A DNA stretch of 46,734 bases, taken from JAWXCH01 sp034440595 (GTDB lineage Bacteria; Planctomycetota; Planctomycetia; Pirellulales; JALHPA01). This document shows, piece by piece, positions 24,818 through 32,004 of this stretch; position 1 is the stretch's first letter, and each line of letters opens with the position of its first letter. Location of the stretch: the NCBI GenBank assembly GCA_034440595.1, contig JAWXCH010000201.1:1-46734 (forward strand). Reading direction: 5' to 3'. A program made the translations under genes and the position numbers. The notes beneath the pieces were generated by a model, which searched no databases, was not told the DNA's origin, and saw nothing but the letters and a program-made list of their open reading frames with translations.

Positions 24818-26391
24818 CGACCGAACTGCTTACGGACGAAATGCAACTGAATGAGGCCATCGAGCTGGCAGAGTCGTTGCCGCTGGCTGCGGAGGACTCG
24901 CCCGCGATCGGCGCTGCGCGCTTCACGTTGCGAACTGATACACTGGCCGACAGCGTTGTAATCTTGCTGGTCATGGCGGTCGTCCAGCGGCTGGTCGGAT
25001 TTGGTCGCAGCTTGTTGGTATGCGGCTGGCTGGAACCAGAACAACTCGGACAATGGGATCTGGCCAATCGATTCTTGATTTTTGCTGCACCGCTGGCGAT
25101 GCTGGGCCTGCCGGGCACATTTGGCCGCTACCTGGAATACTATCGACTGCAAGGTTCGCTGCGCACAGTTTTGGTCCGCACGATCAGCGTTTGTACTCTG
25201 CTGACCGCAGTTGCTGTGATGGCGATGCTGGCCGCGCCAGATTTTGTGTCCGAGCAGGTCTTTGGCACCACCGCCAATGCCTCCAGTATTCCACTGCTGG
25301 CGTTTGCGCTGGTCAGTGTGATTGCGTACAACTTTCTCTCCGAGATGCTGACCGCGTTACGCTTGGTGCGCATCGGCGCGACATTTCAGTTTATTAACTC
25401 CGTGGCGTTTGCTCTGTTCTGTGTGGCATTGCTGGCCTGGTGGCAGACCGATGCAACGGCCATTGTCGCTGCATACGGTGGATCATGCTTGCTGTTGGTC
25501 GTGGTGGCCCTGTTGTGGACCGCGCGTGCCTGGCCTCATTTGCCGCACGATGCATCTGCCGTGACGCACCGCGAACTGTGGCCAAAGTTGCTCCGGTTCG
25601 CCTCCTGGATCTGGATCACCAACATTCTGACCAACCTCTACGAGATCGCCGGACGCTACTTGCTGATTCATTACGGCAATCTGGCCGATCCGCAAGCAGC
25701 CATCGGTCAGTACCATAGTGCGCAGATTATACCGGTCCTGATTGTCTCGGTGGCGGTGGTGCTGTCTGGAATGATCTTGCCTCACCTCACTAGCGACTGG
25801 GAGCAGGGGCGTCGCAAACAGGTCGACAACACCATGAATCTGACGATCAAGCTGCTCGGGCTGGCCATGCTCGCCGGATCGGCGGTGGTACTGCTAACTG
25901 CGCCGCTGTTGTTCAATGTCGTGCTGCGCGGCAAGTATAGCGAAGGGGTCGAACTGCTACCGCTGGTATTGACCGGCTGCGCCTGGACCGGACTGATGAC
26001 CGTCGCACATACCTACCTGTGGTGTGCCGAACGCGCACGTCTGGGCAGCCTGGCCATGCTGATCGGGCTAGTCGGATGCGTGGTGCTAAATTTGATATTG
26101 ATCCCAACCTACGGCCTGACCGGAACGGTCGTCGCCGCGACGCTGGCGAGTCTGATCGTCCTGGTTTCCGTACTGGTGCTGAACTGGCGAATGGGCATGG
26201 AGGTCCATCGTGGCGTATTGGTGGTGTGCCTGCTGCCAGTCGTACTATTGCTAGGAACAACCGTGGCCTGCGTTGTCACAGTCGGGGCAACAACGTACGC
26301 CGTATTCGGTGGCCAGCTATTTAACGTCGCCGAAAAACAACAAATCACAGCCGTGGCGCAGAACTACTATCGACGCGTTGCGCGACGATAA
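24814..26391 (+). CDS. Wzx-like polysaccharide flippase
   Basis: 525 residues beginning at GTG 24814, inside the stop of the deacetylase gene. About twelve to fourteen hydrophobic segments are spread over the whole length after a 50-residue soluble N-terminus. Family features include LVGFGRSLLVCGWLEPEQLGQWDLANRF (first helices of Wzx/MATE-type exporters), FASWIWITNILTNLYEIAGRYLL in the middle and GLTGTVVAATLASLIVLVSVL near the end. Such proteins move lipid-linked repeat units across the inner membrane. The locus pairs it with a Wzy-like polymerase in the opposite unit. Confidence 0.85.
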   Translation: MTTELLTDEMQLNEAIELAESLPLAAEDSPAIGAARFTLRTDTLADSVVILLVMAVVQRLVGFGRSLLVCGWLEPEQLGQWDLANRFLIFAAPLAMLGLPGTFGRYLEYYRLQGSLRTVLVRTISVCTLLTAVAVMAMLAAPDFVSEQVFGTTANASSIPLLAFALVSVIAYNFLSEMLTALRLVRIGATFQFINSVAFALFCVALLAWWQTDATAIVAAYGGSCLLLVVVALLWTARAWPHLPHDASAVTHRELWPKLLRFASWIWITNILTNLYEIAGRYLLIHYGNLADPQAAIGQYHSAQIIPVLIVSVAVVLSGMILPHLTSDWEQGRRKQVDNTMNLTIKLLGLAMLAGSAVVLLTAPLLFNVVLRGKYSEGVELLPLVLTGCAWTGLMTVAHTYLWCAERARLGSLAMLIGLVGCVVLNLILIPTYGLTGTVVAATLASLIVLVSVLVLNWRMGMEVHRGVLVVCLLPVVLLLGTTVACVVTVGATTYAVFGGQLFNVAEKQQITAVAQNYYRRVARR

Positions 26392-26433
26392 CACCCCTGC
26401 ACGGTCTACAACTTGCCAACTTGAGTCAACACG

Positions 26434-27690
26434 ATGAATCGCCGAATAACCAACTTACTGCCACTCGATCAGCGCGGGCCACTGCGCGTCATGTTTTTGA
26501 TCAACGACCTCTCGGTCGGTGGTGCGGAAATGCTGCTGTTCAACCTGATGCAGCAGATCGACAAACGCCGAATTGAACCCGAGCTAGGCTGCATGGGTGC
26601 CGCCGGCGAGCTGGGCCTGCAATTGGCCGATCGATTCCCAGTTCATACGCATTTGCTAAAGCACAAGTACGACTTTCTCGTCATCGGTCGGCTGAAGCGA
26701 CTGCTGCAACAGCGCAAGATCGACGCCGTTGTCACAGTCGGTGCTGGCGACCGCATGTTCTGGGGCCGCCTGGCCGCCTGGCGTGCGGGCGTGCCGGTAA
26801 TCATTTCGGCGTTGCACTCCACCGGCTGGCCCGATGTCGTGGGCCGGCTGAACCGCGCACTGACTCCGCTGAACGATGCCTTCATCGGCGTGGCCAAGCC
26901 ACATGCCCAGTACTTGATCGATGTTGATGGCTTTCCGGCGGATCGCGTGTATGTCATTCCCAATGGCGTGGACACGCAGCGCTACCGACCGCTGCCAGCC
27001 GATGCATCGCACGCAGTGCGCGCCTTGCGATCCGAGTTGGGGCTGCCGGCCACCGCGCCCTTAATTGGAATCGTCGCCGTGCTGCGACCTGAGAAGAATC
27101 ACGAACTATTGCTGCAAGCTGCGACAATTGTCCTGAAACGACAACCGGATGCTCAATTCTTGATCATTGGCAATGGTCCTCGCCGCGACGAGTTAGAACA
27201 ACTGACCGATGAATTGAACATCCGCCACGCGGTTCACTTTTTAGGAGCACGCAGCGACGTGCCACGGTTACTGCCACTTCTGACTGTGTTCGCCCTCACG
27301 TCAAAGATGGAGGCCAACCCAGTCTCGATCCTCGAGGCGCAGTCGTGCGGCGTGCCGGTCGTGGCCACGAATGTTGGATCCATTGCCGAAACCGTACTCG
27401 ACGGCGTTACCGGTTACCTGGCTATCCCCGGTGATGCTAACGATATTGCGGCCAAGTTTCTCCAGATCATTCAACACCCTGAGCGGCAGCAGCGCATGAG
27501 CGAGGCGGCGCGGCAGAATGTCGTCGAGCATTGGTCGCTCGACCGCATGGTCGAAGGTTACGAAGAGCTGATCGAATGTCTTTATGCGCAAAAAGTAGCA
27601 CCGCGCAATGAAGGTCGCGGTGCCACTAGTAGTAAGTACGCTGCCGAGCCAGCAGTTGCTGACGAGTCAGAGCTAGTTGCTCATTCGTAG
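26434..27690 (+). CDS. Glycosyltransferase family 4
   Basis: 418 residues, GT-B fold. The N-terminal domain starts LRVMFLINDLSVGGAEMLLFNLMQ, the typical GT4 opening with the glycine-rich GGAE. It goes on with YVIPNGVDTQRYRPLPAD, the donor-side IGIVAVLRPEKNHELLLQAA, FLGARSDVPRLLPLLTVFALTS and EANPVSILEAQSCGVPVVAT. The C-terminal 25 residues are Ala/Ser/Glu-rich and not conserved. It is the last gene of the plus-strand unit, 42 bp after the flippase, and is followed by a palindromic element that may end the transcript. Confidence 0.92.
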   Translation: MNRRITNLLPLDQRGPLRVMFLINDLSVGGAEMLLFNLMQQIDKRRIEPELGCMGAAGELGLQLADRFPVHTHLLKHKYDFLVIGRLKRLLQQRKIDAVVTVGAGDRMFWGRLAAWRAGVPVIISALHSTGWPDVVGRLNRALTPLNDAFIGVAKPHAQYLIDVDGFPADRVYVIPNGVDTQRYRPLPADASHAVRALRSELGLPATAPLIGIVAVLRPEKNHELLLQAATIVLKRQPDAQFLIIGNGPRRDELEQLTDELNIRHAVHFLGARSDVPRLLPLLTVFALTSKMEANPVSILEAQSCGVPVVATNVGSIAETVLDGVTGYLAIPGDANDIAAKFLQIIQHPERQQRMSEAARQNVVEHWSLDRMVEGYEELIECLYAQKVAPRNEGRGATSSKYAAEPAVADESELVAHS

Positions 27691-28130
27691 CGTGAGAGTT
27701 TGCCCGTTAGTCACCACACAAATGTGCTAGCAGACTCGTTTCATGTAATACCGGAAGTCTGAATGCACGACGGCTATGGTAAGGCATTGAGTTGCAGCTA
27801 CGCGAATTTGCAATGTACGCCGAAGGCGTTCCATACCGAAGCCTAGGGTCGCTGCGCAGCAGCGCACCCTAGTTAGAGAAGTATCAATCAGTTACCGCGA
27901 AGCGGTTACACAAGCAGCTAGGGCCGCGTTTTGCGCAAACCCAGTAGGAATGTAACCACTTCGTGGTAACCGGTTGGATGGGGACGTTAACCCCAGGTGC
28001 GCTGCGCGACCTGGGGCTATAGAATGTAACGCCTTCGGCGTATTTTTGGCAATCTGCGAGACAGCAAAGATCCAAGCGGCGGAGCCAGTGGCACACAAGC
28101 CAGTATAACCGAGCACTTACGTGCGCTCGA
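27691..28130. other. Intergenic region filled largely by a palindromic element
   Basis: No gene is seen in these 440 bp. The first 125 bp show nothing notable. The rest is the composite palindromic element at 27816-28042, and the final 88 bp lead to the end of the small minus-strand gene. Confidence 0.7.
27816..28042. repeat. 227-bp composite palindromic element with 19-bp terminal inverted repeats
   Basis: The ends, TACGCCGAAGGCGTTCCAT (27816-27834) and ATGTAACGCCTTCGGCGTA (28024-28042), are inverted copies with one mismatch. Between them lie four further hairpins: 27843-27872 (CTAGGGT/ACCCTAG arms), 27891-27909 (GTTACCGC type), 27952-27970 (GTAACCAC type) and 27991-28016 (CCCCAGGT/ACCTGGGG). 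The right end is followed by TATTTTT, so it could also terminate the upstream transcript. There is no ORF inside. It looks like a MITE- or REP-composite-type element. Confidence 0.75.
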
Positions 28131-28442
28131 TTACTGAGTGCATTCGGCACTGTCCAGCACCGGCTTGTTGCGGACGCGGCGTGGTGCCTTGTTGGTGCTC
28201 CACTCTTTGGTGAGCGCCTCAAACACCTCTGGGGACTCGTAGCGAACGATGTTCTTCCCTTCGGGCATGGGACCAATCAGGCCGCGAAAGACTGGCTGAC
28301 CGCGCAGGCCCAGATCGGTGCTGCAGTCGTCGATGCCGATTTGCGTGTGCATCCGCTGTAGAACGTCGGGCTGGCTGTAGTCGCGAATTCGCAGTTTGCC
28401 ATCCGAACCTCGAGTCACGACACGAAACGTATCTTTAGGCAT
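28131..28442 (-). CDS. Small hypothetical protein
   Basis: 103 residues from ATG 28442, chosen because GAGGT lies seven bases upstream. The same frame is open to 28829, but the extension overlaps the MBL gene start and has no protein-like features. Sequence features: FRVVTRGSDGKLRIRDYSQP near the start, an acidic CSTDLG stretch, then PVFRGLIGPMPEGKNIVRYE and a helix ending in a basic tail (KAPRRVRNKP). No membrane segment, no recognised family. It is divergent from the MBL-fold gene. Confidence 0.55.
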   Translation of the reverse strand: MPKDTFRVVTRGSDGKLRIRDYSQPDVLQRMHTQIGIDDCSTDLGLRGQPVFRGLIGPMPEGKNIVRYESPEVFEALTKEWSTNKAPRRVRNKPVLDSAECTQ

Positions 28443-28547
28443 CGCCCGGACCTCTCGCAAAGGGAATGGTTTGATTCCGAGGAATCCATTCCTCTTGCAA
28501 GTCGTCTTAGCAACCAAGTGCCGCAAAAAGAGGCCAAACTTGGTCGC

Positions 28548-28760
28548 ATGCCATACGACTCCAGACAGTACATCGGCCAGTACTACTGGGATCAACGAGA
28601 TTTTTGGCCCTGGGCGGCACCGCGCGATCATTCCAAAGAGCCGTTGCAGCCGATTGCCGTGGTCCTGGTCAGCAGAACCGGAACAACCGATAGGCCAATC
28701 CGTCGGCCCAAGCGAAAACATGCCGAAAACAGCCGGCCAATCGTCATAGCTGGACTTTAA
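28548..28760 (+). CDS. Possible small hypothetical ORF
   Basis: 70 codons between the small minus-strand gene and the MBL-fold gene. The start region MPYDSRQYIGQYYWDQRDFW is rich in Tyr and Trp, the rest is basic. A GTG start at 28518 is also possible. No good Shine-Dalgarno is seen. It would end 67 bp before the MBL start. The composition is plausible for a gene but nothing else supports it; the stretch 28443-28827 could be simply intergenic. Confidence 0.2.
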   Translation: MPYDSRQYIGQYYWDQRDFWPWAAPRDHSKEPLQPIAVVLVSRTGTTDRPIRRPKRKHAENSRPIVIAGL

Positions 28761-28827
28761 AGCCGAATTGACAGACAATTGGTTCGCGGTGATTCCCACC
28801 ACCAATTCGCCTGCCAGCCAGACATTC

Positions 28828-29886
28828 ATGGATCGAGAACCTGCGTTGAAAATTCGCTATTGGGGGGTGACTGGTTCCTACCCGCGCGCCGCCGAACCGG
28901 CGGAATTCACCGAACGAGTCGCGCAGGCGATCGTAGCGTTGCAGCGGGCCGGTACGTTGCAATCCATCAATGACCGACTGCCGAACGCTGCCGAAGTTGC
29001 AACTCTGGTGAAGCAGAACCTTCCGCCACAGCAGCACGCCGCTCTGGGAGGCCAGACCACTTGCATCGAAGTGCAGACGCCAGTCAGTCTGATCATTCTC
29101 TACGCAGGAACCGGGCTGAGTGATCTGGGGCGCGATCTCGAATGCCGCTGGAGTGCCGCCGATTATTCTGGCCAGCGCGTGGCACATCTGCTGCTGTCCC
29201 ATGCACACATGGATCATGTCCAAGGGCTTCCCTTTGCCATGCCCCTCTACGATCCCGCCAACCACGTCACCTTGCATGCATTGCAACCTGTGCTAGATGG
29301 CCTGGCCGCGTTAATGAACGAGCACAGTACACTTCAGGGAATCTTATTTCCCACGACGACGACCATGCTCGCGGGCATCAAACAGTATCAGCCGATTCAG
29401 CCAGGTAAGCAATTTGTGATCGGTGCCACAACCATTGATTCGCTCCATTTACACCATCCCACAGCGTGTGTTGCCTATCGGCTGACGAGCGGGGGAAAAA
29501 AGTTCGTTTTTGCGACCGACTTTGAGCAGACGGTCCCGCCGGATCCGAAGCTGATCGAGTTTTGTCGAGATGCGGACCTCTTGTACGCCGACGCTCAATT
29601 CTTGCAGTCCGAGTACGATGGACAGACACCCGTCCGAGATGAACGCCCGGTCTCTCGAGCCGGTTGGGGGCACAGCACCGTCGAGGCGACGGTGGAGCTG
29701 GCGGTTGCCGCCTGTGTTCGGCGATTGCACTTAGGGCATCATGACCCTCGCCGCACGGACGCCGGGCTGTACGACCTGGAACGGCACGCCAAAACTTTGG
29801 CTATTCGTTTGCTCAAGTCGCAGAACCTCCCAGCCAAACTGCTTCAGGTTGAACTGGCCCGGCAGGCGGAATCTGGTGTGCTGTAG
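28828..29886 (+). CDS. MBL-fold metallo-hydrolase (cyclic-phosphodiesterase-like)
   Basis: 352 residues from ATG 28828; a TTG at 28768 would add 20. The protein begins LKIRYWGVTGSYP and has GGQTTCIEVQTP then ILYAGTGLSDLGRDL, the arrangement of phosphodiesterase-type MBL proteins. The metal site is complete: HAHMDH (HxHxDH), FATDFEQ for the bridging Asp, and LGHHDPRR near the end. About 50 residues are inserted between the first strand and the GGQTTC strand. Relatives act on cyclic phosphodiester substrates in the cytoplasm, but the substrate here is unknown. No signal peptide. Confidence 0.8.
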   Translation: MDREPALKIRYWGVTGSYPRAAEPAEFTERVAQAIVALQRAGTLQSINDRLPNAAEVATLVKQNLPPQQHAALGGQTTCIEVQTPVSLIILYAGTGLSDLGRDLECRWSAADYSGQRVAHLLLSHAHMDHVQGLPFAMPLYDPANHVTLHALQPVLDGLAALMNEHSTLQGILFPTTTTMLAGIKQYQPIQPGKQFVIGATTIDSLHLHHPTACVAYRLTSGGKKFVFATDFEQTVPPDPKLIEFCRDADLLYADAQFLQSEYDGQTPVRDERPVSRAGWGHSTVEATVELAVAACVRRLHLGHHDPRRTDAGLYDLERHAKTLAIRLLKSQNLPAKLLQVELARQAESGVL

Positions 29887-30023
29887 GAGCGAATGCTCGT
29901 CCGACGCTGGTCCTTTTTAAGAAAAATCGGCCTCTTTGTCCATGTTCTTCGCTCGACGCGAGTGCTATTTCGGCGCACAATGATCATTCCGCCTAACGAT
30001 CCCACCGACGAGGAGTTCTTGCT

Positions 30024-31400
30024 ATGAATAGAATCACCCGCGTAATATCGATCTGCCTGTTTCGGGCACCCGCCGCTCGATTGAGACTGTCCGTATTCAA
30101 TCTTGGCCACGCTGCACGTTGCATGGTGGCGATACTTGCCGTTGGATGCATTATGAGCACTGAGATTTTTGCTGACGAACCCCCCGACCAATACGACGAG
30201 GCCAAGGTTCCCAACTACAAATTGCCAGATCCACTAGTGACACTAAGTGGCCAGCCGGTGAAGGATGTCGAGACCTGGAACAAGGTCCGTCGTCCAGAGA
30301 TTCTGGAATTATTTCAAACGCACATGTACGGCCGCTCCCCTGGCAAGCCGGCCAATATGAAATTTGACCGCGTCGGCTCGGACGGCGCGGCGCTCGGCGG
30401 AACGGCGATTCGCGAAGACATCAAGATTTTCCTCAACGGCAGCAAATCCCAACCGCGGATGGATGTGTTGATTTACCGTCCCAAAAACGTTAAAGGACGT
30501 GTGCCCGTATTTTTAGGTCTGAACTTCGATGGCAATCAAACGGTTCATTCCGACCCCGGTATTCCTCTCAGTTCTTCCTGGGTGAGTGGCGACCCAAACA
30601 CAAAAAGTAGCAACGGTCGTGCGACCGAAGCGTCTCGCGGAATTGCCGCCAGTCGCTGGCAGGTCGAAAAGATCATAGCTCGCGGGTACGCACTGGTCAC
30701 AATTCATTACGGTGATATCGATCCCGATTTTCACGATGGTTTTCAGAATGGTGTCCATCCGCTGTTTTATAAGGAAGGTCAAACCAAGCCCGCCGCTGAT
30801 GAGTGGGGAACCATTGGAGCCTGGGCCTGGGGACTGAGCCGCGCCATGGATTATCTGGAAACCACCGACTGGGCCGATACCCAGCGCGTGATCGTGATCG
30901 GGCATTCGCGTCTGGGAAAGACCGCCCTCTGGGCAGTTGCACAGGATCAGAGGTTTGCGATGGCAATTTCCAACAACTCCGGGGAAGGTGGCGCGGCCAT
31001 TGCGCGCCGTCGGTTTGGCGAGACGATCTCCAAGATCAATCGACGCTTTCCCCACTGGTTCAACGAAAATTTCAAGAAGTACAACGAGCGCGAGGATGAC
31101 CTGCCGGTGGATGCGCACATGCTGATTTCACTCATCGCGCCCCGTCCGGTGTACATTGCCAGTGCCACCGAAGATCGCTGGGCTGATCCCAAGGGAGAAT
31201 TCCTGTCGGGTGTTCATGCCGAACCGGTCTATCAACTCTTTGGCAAGACCGGGCTAGGTACCAGCGAAATGCCTGCTCCAGACCATCCAGTTGGCAAGAC
31301 TGTTGGCTATCACCTGCGAACCGGAAACCATGATGTGAAGGCCTACGACTGGGACCAATACTTGGACTTTGCCGATCGGAATCTTGGGAAACCAAAATAG
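30024..31400 (+). CDS. Exported CE15-like alpha/beta hydrolase (glucuronoyl esterase-like)
   Basis: 458 residues; GAGGAG lies nine bases before the ATG. An unusually long N-terminus precedes the signal core (CMVAILAVGCIMSTEIFA). The family pattern of glucuronoyl esterases is seen: LFQTHMYGRSPG, VPVFLGLNFDGN, GYALVTIHYGDIDPD, WGTIGAWAWGLSRAMDYLE, nucleophile in GHSRLGKTALWA (S295), SNNSGEGGAA, APRPVYIASATEDRWADP and the His in RTGNHDVKAYDW. CE15 enzymes cleave ester links between lignin and glucuronoxylan or related uronate esters. It stands alone, followed by a hairpin repeat that may serve as terminator. Confidence 0.85.
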   Translation: MNRITRVISICLFRAPAARLRLSVFNLGHAARCMVAILAVGCIMSTEIFADEPPDQYDEAKVPNYKLPDPLVTLSGQPVKDVETWNKVRRPEILELFQTHMYGRSPGKPANMKFDRVGSDGAALGGTAIREDIKIFLNGSKSQPRMDVLIYRPKNVKGRVPVFLGLNFDGNQTVHSDPGIPLSSSWVSGDPNTKSSNGRATEASRGIAASRWQVEKIIARGYALVTIHYGDIDPDFHDGFQNGVHPLFYKEGQTKPAADEWGTIGAWAWGLSRAMDYLETTDWADTQRVIVIGHSRLGKTALWAVAQDQRFAMAISNNSGEGGAAIARRRFGETISKINRRFPHWFNENFKKYNEREDDLPVDAHMLISLIAPRPVYIASATEDRWADPKGEFLSGVHAEPVYQLFGKTGLGTSEMPAPDHPVGKTVGYHLRTGNHDVKAYDWDQYLDFADRNLGKPK

Positions 31401-31406
31401 CGCGTT

Positions 31407-31456
31407 GGGTGCCACTGCTGCCTGCCCTCGCGAAGGCGGGGGCTTGCCCAGCAGTG
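31407..31456. repeat. Dispersed hairpin repeat, copy B (interrupted)
   Basis: It begins GGGTGCCACTGCTG (31407-31420) and ends GGCTTGCCCAGCAGTG (to 31456), the two halves of the unit at 16110 and 34471. They are separated by about 20 bp that themselves fold (GCCCTCGC, GAAG, GCGGGGGC). It starts seven bases after the stop of the CE15-like gene and is followed by CTTTT, so it may act as terminator. Confidence 0.75.
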
Positions 31457-31600
31457 CTTTTGTATGCGTCGTGGCTGCATAGCAGTACGTGGTGCAAGCC
31501 TCAATACAACCCGCACGACCCAACCACGGTTCTGTGACGAACTATCGCGCTGACTAATTGCGCAATCGATAGCGACGCAACTGTCGTGCTACGGTTGAGC

Positions 31601-31993
31601 ATGAGCGCGATCAACTACAAACTGGTCCTGGCGTGCCTGGCGATGGCACTCATTCCGCCAGCGGTGGTCCTATGGCCACAGATCAAGGAGGCGCTTCCCA
31701 AACCAGAGGTGATCGATCCATACAAGGCACCCGGTGAGGTGCTGCACTTTACCCTACCGCGATGTGGGGCTTGTCGCGCGGTGCAGCCAACGGTCAATGC
31801 GCTGCGCGACGAAGGTTTTAAGATCCGCACGATCAACATGAACAGTGCGCGTTCGCTGGCCGAAAAGTACAACGTCCACTACGGACCAACCTTTGTCTAT
31901 GTAGTCGACGGCGAGGAAGTGCGCCGCGAAGTCGGCGTTCAAAGTCCCGACGAACTCCGCCGGTTGTGGCGATCTCCCGAGGCGTGGTATTGA
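31601..31993 (+). CDS. Membrane-anchored thioredoxin-like protein
   Basis: 130 residues from ATG 31601 (a GTG at 31586 is possible). One N-terminal membrane segment (LVLACLAMALIPPAVVLW) is followed by a thioredoxin fold: VLHFTLPRCGACRAVQPTVN with the redox pair C55-C58, then IRTINMNSARSLAEKYNVHYGPTFVYV with the cis-Pro, then GEEVRREVGVQSPDEL. The active site CGAC differs from the usual CGPC, which would change redox potential. It probably works in the periplasm as a thiol reductase or oxidase. It is convergent with the antiporter gene, 11 bp apart. Confidence 0.85.
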   Translation: MSAINYKLVLACLAMALIPPAVVLWPQIKEALPKPEVIDPYKAPGEVLHFTLPRCGACRAVQPTVNALRDEGFKIRTINMNSARSLAEKYNVHYGPTFVYVVDGEEVRREVGVQSPDELRRLWRSPEAWY

Positions 31994-32004
31994 GGCAAGC
32001 AGTC

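Noticed and set aside
28443..28829. N-terminal extension of the small minus-strand protein ending at 28131
   Set aside because: The ATG at 28442 has a good Shine-Dalgarno; the extension overlaps the start of the divergent MBL gene and has no protein-like features.
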